A stretch of 64,000 bases of DNA from Pantoea endophytica (GTDB lineage Bacteria; Pseudomonadota; Gammaproteobacteria; Enterobacterales; Enterobacteriaceae), in NCBI RefSeq assembly GCF_002858935.1, contig NZ_PJRT01000033.1, positions 496,001-560,000 on the forward strand, in the 5' to 3' direction. The position numbers were made by a program, and so were the translations under genes. The notes beneath the pieces were generated by a model. The model was not told the DNA's origin. It saw nothing but the letters and a program-made list of their open reading frames with translations, and searched no databases. Position 1 is the first letter of the stretch; each line of letters starts with the position of its first letter. Positions 57,863 through 64,000 of this stretch are shown here, in pieces.

Positions 57863-58408
57863 CTAGGCGCGCTGCAGATAATGAATCAAACTGTGGAAAC
57901 GCAGCGGCGTGCTGAGGGGATTGCGGTAGCTGTGCGGCGTATCGGCGGCGAACTGGCTGGCTTCGCCCGAAAGCAAGCGGCGCCATGTGCCTTCCACGCC
58001 CAGCAACAATTCGCCTTCCAGCACCACAACCTGCTCAATCACCCCGCTTTCATGCGCCGAGGAATCGCTCTGCGCGCCACCCGCCAGTGTCACTTCCAGC
58101 AAATCAAAACGCAGTCTGGCATCGTACGGCAGCAGCGGCTTGACCTGCATCTGCGCGTTGGGCTGGCTGAAGGTCGCCACGCTGCCCGGCGGTTGATCGC
58201 TGCCCTGCACAAAGAAGGAAAACGGCACGTTAAAGCCGGTGGCGATTTTCCACAGCGTCGCCACCGTGGGGCTCGATTCGCCGCGCTCGATTTGGCCGAG
58301 CATCGCTTTGCTCACGCCGGTGCGATCCGCTGCCAGCGTCAGGCTCCAGCCGTTGGCCTGACGCAGCTGTTTCAGCGCCAGACTCAAATGTTGATGCAAA
58401 TTTTCCAT
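57863..58408 (-). CDS. XRE-family regulator with C-terminal cupin
   Basis: A 181-aa protein: N-terminal HTH (residues 8-62: LKQLRQANGWSLTLAADRTGVSKAMLGQIERGESSPTVATLWKIA) and a C-terminal cupin sensor (SSAHESGVIEQVVVLEGELLLGVEG). Divergent from benE 96 bases away, with palindromic operators between them, so it probably controls the transporter in response to an aromatic or similar ligand. Confidence 0.9.
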   Translation of the reverse strand: MENLHQHLSLALKQLRQANGWSLTLAADRTGVSKAMLGQIERGESSPTVATLWKIATGFNVPFSFFVQGSDQPPGSVATFSQPNAQMQVKPLLPYDARLRFDLLEVTLAGGAQSDSSAHESGVIEQVVVLEGELLLGVEGTWRRLLSGEASQFAADTPHSYRNPLSTPLRFHSLIHYLQRA

Positions 58409-58444
58409 GTGTTCTCCCGAAAAGCTCGCGCGCAGTGTAGCACT

Positions 58445-58489
58445 TGTGCGCTATAACGCTCCATGCCACAATGTGCGTTATAACGCACA
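58445..58489. promoter_or_regulatory. Paired operators between XRE-cupin gene and benE
   Basis: TGTGCGTTA-TAACGCACA (58472-58489) is a perfect 18-bp palindrome. A second, imperfect copy TGTGCGCTA-TAACGCTCC (58445-58462) has its centre 27 bases away. Predicted XRE-cupin binding sites controlling both genes. Confidence 0.75.
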
Positions 58490-58504
58490 ATCGGATGTGA
58501 CCTG

Positions 58505-59683
58505 ATGACCACCGCCACCACACGCAGTGCCTTCTCTTTTCCGATGCTGATTTCGGGTTTTATCGCCGTGCTGGTGGGCTACAGCAGCACGGCAGCGCTG
58601 ATCTTCCAGGCGGCGCAGGCGGCGGGCGCTTCGCCGGCGCAGATTGGCGGCTGGCTGTCGATGCTCGGCGTAGGTATGGGGTTGGCCTCGCTCGGCTTAT
58701 CGCTATGGACACGCATGCCGATCCTCGCAGCCTGGTCGACGCCTGGCGCGGCGCTGCTCGCCACCAGCGTGCAGGGTTTGACGCTGAATGAAGTGGTGGG
58801 CGTGTTTGTCGCCACCAACCTGTTAATTGTGTTGTGCGGCGTCACCGGTCTGTTCGCCCGCCTGATGAATCACATTCCGCAATCGCTGGCGGCCGCGATG
58901 TTGGCCGGGATTCTGCTGAAATTTGGCATCGGCACCTTTAGCGGTTTGCAGAGCAATTTCGCGCTGTGTGGCAGCATGTGTCTGGTGTGGTTGTTGAGCC
59001 GCCGCTGGCTGCCGCGCTACGCCATCATTCTGGCGTTGATCGCGGGCGTGCTGGTGGCGCTCGGCCAGCAATCGATCCACTTTCCGCCGCATGCGCTGGC
59101 GATCAGTCGGCCGGAATTCATCATGCCGCAGTTTAATCTGGCGGCGCTGATTGGCGTGGGTTTGCCCTATTTTCTCGTCACCATGGCGTCGCAAAATGCG
59201 CCCGGCATCGCCACCTTGCAGGCGCACGGCTATCAGCCGCCGGTATCTGCGCTCACCGGCTGGACCGGCTTTATCGCTTTAGTGCTGTCGCCGTTTGGCG
59301 GGTTTTCGGTGTGTATCGCTGCGATTACCGCTGCTATCTGTATGGGCGACGATGTCGATCCGAATCCGGCGCGCCGCTGGATGGCATCGGCATTGGCGGG
59401 CGTGTTCTATCTGCTGACCGGATTTACCGGCGGATTGATCGCCATCATGCTGAGCGCCTTGCCGCCGGTGTTAATTGCCACGCTGGCGGGTCTCGCGCTG
59501 CTGGCTACGCTGTCCGGCAGTTTGCAGCGCGCCTTAGCCGAACCGGATCAGCGCGACAGCGCCATCGTGGCGTTTCTGATCACCGCCAGCGGTATTTCGC
59601 TGCTCGGCATCGGCTCCGCCTTTTGGGGTTTGCTCGGCGGCATGCTGACCTATGTGATCCTTTCCCCGCGCAGCCGCGCTTAA
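58505..59683 (+). CDS. benE: BenE-family benzoate/H+ symporter
   Basis: A 392-aa inner-membrane transporter with about 12 TM helices. FPMLISGFIAVLVGYSSTAALIFQAAQAAGASPAQIGGWLSMLG and PYFLVTMASQNAPGIATLQAHGYQPP are BenE landmarks. Same gene organisation (XRE-cupin regulator divergent) is common in Enterobacterales, where ben catabolic genes are often absent as here, so the real substrate may differ from benzoate. Confidence 0.88.
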   Translation: MTTATTRSAFSFPMLISGFIAVLVGYSSTAALIFQAAQAAGASPAQIGGWLSMLGVGMGLASLGLSLWTRMPILAAWSTPGAALLATSVQGLTLNEVVGVFVATNLLIVLCGVTGLFARLMNHIPQSLAAAMLAGILLKFGIGTFSGLQSNFALCGSMCLVWLLSRRWLPRYAIILALIAGVLVALGQQSIHFPPHALAISRPEFIMPQFNLAALIGVGLPYFLVTMASQNAPGIATLQAHGYQPPVSALTGWTGFIALVLSPFGGFSVCIAAITAAICMGDDVDPNPARRWMASALAGVFYLLTGFTGGLIAIMLSALPPVLIATLAGLALLATLSGSLQRALAEPDQRDSAIVAFLITASGISLLGIGSAFWGLLGGMLTYVILSPRSRA

Positions 59684-59706
59684 AATTTCAGCAATCTTCT
59701 CCACAC

Positions 59707-59737
59707 GGGGGAAAAACGCCCTGTTTTTCCCCCTTTA
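59707..59737 (+). terminator. Terminator after benE
   Basis: GGGGGAAAAA and TTTTTCCCCC, perfect 10-bp arms with a 7-base loop, followed by TTTAT, 24 bases after the stop. Confidence 0.85.
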
Positions 59738-59834
59738 TCAGCCGTTTGATTTCGCTGCATTTGGCTTAAGATCACTATCATCGCCAAAACACACACTGTT
59801 CTGCCTCAGACAACCACCGATAAGGGCCCAACGA

Positions 59835-61178
59835 GTGGCAAAAACTTTTCTGCGCAGCGGCAATCTGGACACGGTACTGGCACTGGGTGAAAACGGCCAG
59901 CCGGTCTGGACGTCCGCGCTGCAAATCCGTGAAACCCTGCGCCTGCGCCGCCAAACCACGCTGGCCAATTGCCTCGCGATCCCGCAGGTCAACGAGCGCG
60001 GTGACCGCCTCGATTGGTACGCCCCGTTTACTGGCAAAGTAAAATCCTGGCTGGGTGCCAGCGATCACGAGCGCCGTCAGGCGCTGGAACTGCTGACGCT
60101 AAACCAGCAGGATCTGCAGGCGCTGAGCCTGCGTGCACGCGATGCGGAGAATCCGGCGATGCGCTTGTTTGGTGCGTTGCTCAGTAAAACGTTGCAGTTC
60201 CCGGATCAGCAGTACGTTTATCTGGTGGATGGCAAACCGGTGATCACCTTCTGGGGCTTTGTTGATCCGCAGGCGCGTTCGCGTGATGACGCGCTGGCCT
60301 GCCTGCGCGATTCGCTGGAAGATGCGCTGCCGCCGCTGCTGCCAGAACCGCCAGCACCTGCTCCGCTGGTGGTTGCGCCGGTAATTGCGCCGCTGATCGA
60401 GGTGCCGCCTGCTGCTGCTCAACCGATGATTGAGCCGGAACCTGAAGCCGAAGAACCGGCGGTTGAAGTCATTGCTGAGGCCGCGCCTGAACCGCTACCC
60501 GAACCTGTCGCGCCGCCACGTCGCGCCTTTGCCGTGCGTCCGCTGATGCTGCTGTTGCCGGTTGCGGCGCTGGTGGCTGCAGGCGTCGCCTACTGGCTGC
60601 ACAGCGCGCCGCAATCTGCTGCGATTAGCGTTGCGGATGTGCCGGTGCCGGTGAGTAAGCCGCCTGCCGTGATGGTTAAAGCGGAAAAACTCGCCGCCAC
60701 ACTGCCACAAACCGCCGCCACCGTCGTTGCCGCCGCGCCGGTTGCCACACCTGTCGCGCCGCCTGAGGTGGTGGCTGAACACACCGAACCGGCCAAAGCC
60801 GATGATTTGGTGATGACCACCGAAGATGCGCGCGTTGGATCGGTGAAATTTATTAACGGCACCTGGCGCGTCACGTTGCGTCAAACCAATCTGCCGACCG
60901 GCAAACCGCCAAGCCTGCGCTATCAAATCCGCAACGGCAAAGGCACCGCCACCATTACCCAGGGCGACAACATCCGCTGTAAAGCCGATGTCACCGCCGC
61001 GATGACCAGCGCCGGCAGCATGGAAGTGCGCAGCCGCTATACTGCGACCTGCAGCGATAAATCGCGTTACCGCATGCCGGAACTGGTGTGTAAAGCCGGT
61101 GATGGCATCGCCAGCTGTACTGCGCAATACGGCGCAGATCAGGTCTTCCCGTTGACGATTAAGCGTGAGAGTAAGTAA
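59835..61178 (+). CDS. srfA: SrfA family protein
   Basis: A 447-aa protein of the srfABC locus first noted as SsrB-regulated in Salmonella. GTG start after AAGGGCC. An N-terminal domain (residues 1-165: MAKTFLRSGNLDTVLALGENGQPVW), a Pro/Ala/Glu-rich linker (170-230), one TM segment (about 233-255: RPLMLLLPVAALVAAGVAYWL), a second low-complexity stretch, and a C-terminal domain with four Cys (IRCKADV, TATCSDK, LVCKAG, ASCTAQ). Followed after two bases by srfB. Biochemical role unknown. Confidence 0.85.
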   Translation: MAKTFLRSGNLDTVLALGENGQPVWTSALQIRETLRLRRQTTLANCLAIPQVNERGDRLDWYAPFTGKVKSWLGASDHERRQALELLTLNQQDLQALSLRARDAENPAMRLFGALLSKTLQFPDQQYVYLVDGKPVITFWGFVDPQARSRDDALACLRDSLEDALPPLLPEPPAPAPLVVAPVIAPLIEVPPAAAQPMIEPEPEAEEPAVEVIAEAAPEPLPEPVAPPRRAFAVRPLMLLLPVAALVAAGVAYWLHSAPQSAAISVADVPVPVSKPPAVMVKAEKLAATLPQTAATVVAAAPVATPVAPPEVVAEHTEPAKADDLVMTTEDARVGSVKFINGTWRVTLRQTNLPTGKPPSLRYQIRNGKGTATITQGDNIRCKADVTAAMTSAGSMEVRSRYTATCSDKSRYRMPELVCKAGDGIASCTAQYGADQVFPLTIKRESK

Positions 61179-61180
61179 AC

Positions 61181-64000
61181 ATGTTGGCTCCCCTCATCGA
61201 TGACAAACAGAAAATCACGCTGATTGAAGATAGCGGTGTGCAGTTTCTTGATTTTGGTTTGCGTTTACCTGCGTTGCAGGCACGTCGTCAGTTCGTGCGG
61301 CAAACCGCCAACGGCCCGCTGCTGCGTCTCAACGTCGACGGCAACAGCGGCAAGTTCCTGCTCTATCCGGAAGATGGCGGCGCGGCGGAAGTGGTGCGTC
61401 CGGAAACGGATATCGCGCTAGCCGATTCCCTGAAGCTGCTGGCTCATCAATGGCTGCCGCTGCCGGTGCTGCGCTGCACCAGCGGACGTCGTTTTATCGG
61501 CGGCCCGGACAACTGGGCACGTCTGCATCTGGCGCCGCTGGCGCAACCCGACGCGGCAGGCAACACCCATCGCATCACCCTCGCCTTTGATACGCGCATT
61601 GTGTCTGAGCAGGATGGCGGCGAGCAGCACGGTTTAAGCAAAGCCGATGCGCAGAACGGCGTCAGTTTCGCCCTCGCCTGGCACAACTACGAGCTGGGTG
61701 AATTCCTCGACCATACATGGGTTGATGGCTGGCTGCGTGAAACCTTTAGTCAGCAGGTGCATGCGCTGGAATCACGCCGTGAGCAGGAGCTGAACCAGGC
61801 GCTGCGTGAATTCGAATATCAGGCGCACTATCTCAACCTGCTGGAACTGCTGGGCGAGCAGCTCGATCTGGCGGAAATCTATATTCAGGCAACTTCGCTG
61901 CAAACCCCGGCGGTCAACGTCGATATCATTCTCGACGTCGGCAACTCGCATACCTGCGGCATTCTGGTGGAAGATCACGCCGAAGAGAGCAGCGGCCTGC
62001 GTCAAACCTACGAGCTGCAGCTGCGCGATCTCTCCGAGCCGCATCAGGTTTACAACGAGCTGTTCGACAGCCGTCTGGAGTTTGCTGAAACCCGTTTCGG
62101 CAAGGCCAACTTCTCGCTGGAGAGCGGCCGGGAAAACGCTTTTATGTGGCCGTCGCTGACGCGCGTAGGCCGGGAAGCCAGCCGTCTGGCGTTGCTGCGT
62201 GCCGGCACCGAAGGCAGCACCGGGTTATCCAGCCCGCGCCGCTACTTGTGGGATGAAGCGCGCTATCAGCCAGGCTGGCGCTTCAACGCCAACGGCAGCA
62301 GCGATGAGCCACAGGCGACTGCGCTGCCGTTCACTTTACTGATCAATGACGAAGGCCAGCCGCTGCACGCGCTGGCGGAAGACGATCGTCTGCCGGTGTT
62401 CTCCGCCAGCTACAGCCGCAGTTCGCTGATGACCTTTATGCTGTGCGAACTGCTGGCGCAGGCGATGATGCAGATGAACAGCGTGGCGCAGCGCCAGCGC
62501 ATGCCGCAAAGCCAGGCGCCGCGCCAGCTGCGTCATGTGATCCTGACGCTACCGTCAGCGATGCCGAAGCCGGAGCGTGAGATTTTCCGTCGCCGCATGC
62601 AGGAAGCCATCGCGCTGGTATGGAAAGCCGAGGGCTGGCATCCGGCCGAAGAGGAATTTAACGCCGCCAGCCAGGCAAACAGCCTGCGTCCGGTACCGGA
62701 TGTGCAGATGGAGTGGGACGAAGCCACCTGTGGTCAAATGGTGTGGCTATTCAACGAAACCCAGGTCAACTTTGCCGGCCGCGCAGAAGATTTCTTCAGC
62801 AGCATGGCGCGCCCGGATCGTCCGCGTGAAGTTGACGAGCTGCCGGGTAAAAGCCTACGCATCGCTTCGATTGATATCGGCGGCGGCACCACCGATTTAG
62901 CCATTACCCAATATCGCCTCGATGACGGCCAGGGCAACAATGTCAAAATCACCCCGCGCTTGCTGTTCCGCGAAGGCTTCAAAGTCGCCGGTGACGATAT
63001 TCTGCTGGACGTGATTCAGCTGTGGATTCTGCCAGCGTTGCAGCAGAGCTTGCAGAAAGCTGGTTTGCAGCTGGCCGAACCGTTGATGAACAAGCTGTTT
63101 GGTCACGACAGCCGTATGGACGGACAAGCCACGCTGCGTCAGCAAGTGACGCTACAGCTGTTTATTCCGCTGGCGCAGGCGGTGCTGGAGCAGTATGAAA
63201 ATTGGGATCCGCTCGACAGCCATAGCGAGATCAACGCGCTGTTCGGCGAGCTGGTGCCGCAAAAACCGGCCAGCAGCGTGCTGGCGTTTGTGAATGGCGA
63301 AATTCAGCGCACGCTCGGCGGCGACAGCCGATTCGATCTGCTCGAAGTGCCGCTGGTGGTCAGCATGGCGCAGTTGCACGGCGAGTTCCTGCAACACCGT
63401 ATGGCGATCATTCCGGCGCTGCGCGCGATGTGTGAAGTGGTGTCGCTGTATCAGTGCGATGTGCTGCTGCTCACCGGTCGTCCGTCACGCTTTCCTGGCA
63501 TTCAGGCGCTGGTGCGCCATCTGCAACCGCTGCCGGGCAGCCGTATTTTGTCGCTGGAAGGCTATCACACCAGCGACTGGTATCCGTTCAACAAGCAAGG
63601 CCGCATTGATAACCCGAAATCCACCGCCGCAGTCGGCGCGATGCTGTGCCTGCTGGCGCTCGATCTGCGCCTCAGCAGCTTCTGGTTCCGCGCCGGTGAT
63701 TTCGAACCTTACTCCACCATTCGCTATCTTGGCGTGCTGGATGAGACCTCGGCGCTCAGCGACGATAATCTGTGTTACAGCGAGATCGATCTCGACAGCA
63801 ACAGTTTCGCGCTGGATCGCAAAAGCAGCTTCCGCATTCGCGGCAACGTCTGCCTCGGCTTCCGCCAGCTGGAGAACGATCGCTGGCCGGCCTCGCCGCT
63901 GTATAGCCTGAGCATTGTTGACCCGGCGCTGGCGCGTCAGGTTGCTGGCGAAAGCGTACTGCGCATTAAGCTGGCGGTGCAGCCCGGGCCGGATAATCTC
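61181..64000 (+). CDS. srfB: SrfB family protein, 3-prime end outside the window
   Basis: Open for 940 codons from ATG 61181 to the window edge, so it is partial and not listed by length-limited ORF callers that require a stop. LAPLIDDKQKITLIEDSGVQFLDFGL opens the protein; VNVDIILDVGNSHTCGILVED (about residue 245) and SIDIGGGTTDLAITQYRL (about residue 565) are actin/Hsp70-like phosphate-binding motifs, so an ATPase fold is likely. Two bases after srfA, forming one operon that normally continues with srfC. Proposed virulence or envelope role in Salmonella; unproven here. Confidence 0.9.
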   Translation, partial: MLAPLIDDKQKITLIEDSGVQFLDFGLRLPALQARRQFVRQTANGPLLRLNVDGNSGKFLLYPEDGGAAEVVRPETDIALADSLKLLAHQWLPLPVLRCTSGRRFIGGPDNWARLHLAPLAQPDAAGNTHRITLAFDTRIVSEQDGGEQHGLSKADAQNGVSFALAWHNYELGEFLDHTWVDGWLRETFSQQVHALESRREQELNQALREFEYQAHYLNLLELLGEQLDLAEIYIQATSLQTPAVNVDIILDVGNSHTCGILVEDHAEESSGLRQTYELQLRDLSEPHQVYNELFDSRLEFAETRFGKANFSLESGRENAFMWPSLTRVGREASRLALLRAGTEGSTGLSSPRRYLWDEARYQPGWRFNANGSSDEPQATALPFTLLINDEGQPLHALAEDDRLPVFSASYSRSSLMTFMLCELLAQAMMQMNSVAQRQRMPQSQAPRQLRHVILTLPSAMPKPEREIFRRRMQEAIALVWKAEGWHPAEEEFNAASQANSLRPVPDVQMEWDEATCGQMVWLFNETQVNFAGRAEDFFSSMARPDRPREVDELPGKSLRIASIDIGGGTTDLAITQYRLDDGQGNNVKITPRLLFREGFKVAGDDILLDVIQLWILPALQQSLQKAGLQLAEPLMNKLFGHDSRMDGQATLRQQVTLQLFIPLAQAVLEQYENWDPLDSHSEINALFGELVPQKPASSVLAFVNGEIQRTLGGDSRFDLLEVPLVVSMAQLHGEFLQHRMAIIPALRAMCEVVSLYQCDVLLLTGRPSRFPGIQALVRHLQPLPGSRILSLEGYHTSDWYPFNKQGRIDNPKSTAAVGAMLCLLALDLRLSSFWFRAGDFEPYSTIRYLGVLDETSALSDDNLCYSEIDLDSNSFALDRKSSFRIRGNVCLGFRQLENDRWPASPLYSLSIVDPALARQVAGESVLRIKLAVQPGPDNL

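Overview
The window looks like chromosome from a gamma-proteobacterium of the order Enterobacterales, most probably an Erwiniaceae member close to Pantoea or Erwinia. The reasons are a Klebsiella-type pqqABCDEF operon, hexuronate genes (uxuA, uxaC, a UxuR-like regulator), scsABCD, a YncD/PqqU receptor, srfAB, and enterobacterial CRP, Fur, LexA and KdgR sites. Species assignment is inference. Gene density is high. I see no rRNA, tRNA, insertion sequence, prophage or CRISPR array.

Layout. 1-9.2 kb: a sulfonate-type binding protein with a flavin monooxygenase, a GT-D glycosyltransferase, a Fic protein bracketed by two related palindromes, an orphan hexapeptide acyltransferase, a secreted ParB-like protein, and an Old-Yellow-Enzyme/LysR pair followed by a Nudix-like remnant. 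9.2-16.7 kb: a glucuronoside/hexuronate unit (GH31 glycosidase, MFS transporter, uxuA, uxaC, GntR regulator) with two UxuR-type operators between the divergent arms. 16.8-21.8 kb: a creatinase-like M24 protein, a LexA-controlled type I toxin-antitoxin locus resembling tisB/istR that has no long reading frame, a lipoprotein PQQ-type sugar dehydrogenase with a membrane partner, and a Fur-controlled siderophore binding protein. 22-28.5 kb: an enolase-superfamily enzyme with a complete Dpp/Opp-type ABC importer. 28.5-29.2 kb: a gene-free stretch holding a 200-bp element with 24-bp inverted termini.

29.2-30.3 kb: a KdgR/CRP-controlled divergent pair for unsaturated uronates (RpiB-fold isomerase and KdgF). 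30.4-34 kb: scsABCD. 34.2-40 kb: an SDR and a seven-gene PTS operon encoding an Ula-type permease together with a divergent phosphofructokinase and a class II aldolase, whose substrate is not obvious. 40.4-42.1 kb: dld. 42.2-47.8 kb: pqqABCDEF, followed by a membrane dipeptidase and a second sulfonate-type binding protein. 50-53.5 kb: a stand-alone long LeuA, an AraC regulator and a hydroxyacid dehydrogenase. 53.7-55.9 kb: the PQQ receptor pqqU. 56-57.8 kb: a Phd/PIN toxin-antitoxin pair and an isochorismatase-like/MarR pair. 57.9-59.7 kb: an XRE-cupin regulator divergent from benE. 59.8-64 kb: srfA and the first 940 codons of srfB, cut by the window edge.

Three themes tie the window together. 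One is PQQ: synthesis, uptake and a probable user enzyme are all here. The second is plant-derived uronic acids, through the uxu unit and the KdgR pair. The third is a set of short palindromic intergenic repeats. The most notable unlabelled object is the tisB/istR-like locus at 18.27-18.77 kb: a 29-codon hydrophobic peptide, a textbook LexA box, a divergent sigma-70 promoter, an sRNA ending in a strong terminator, and an 18-nt direct repeat that makes the two RNAs complementary.
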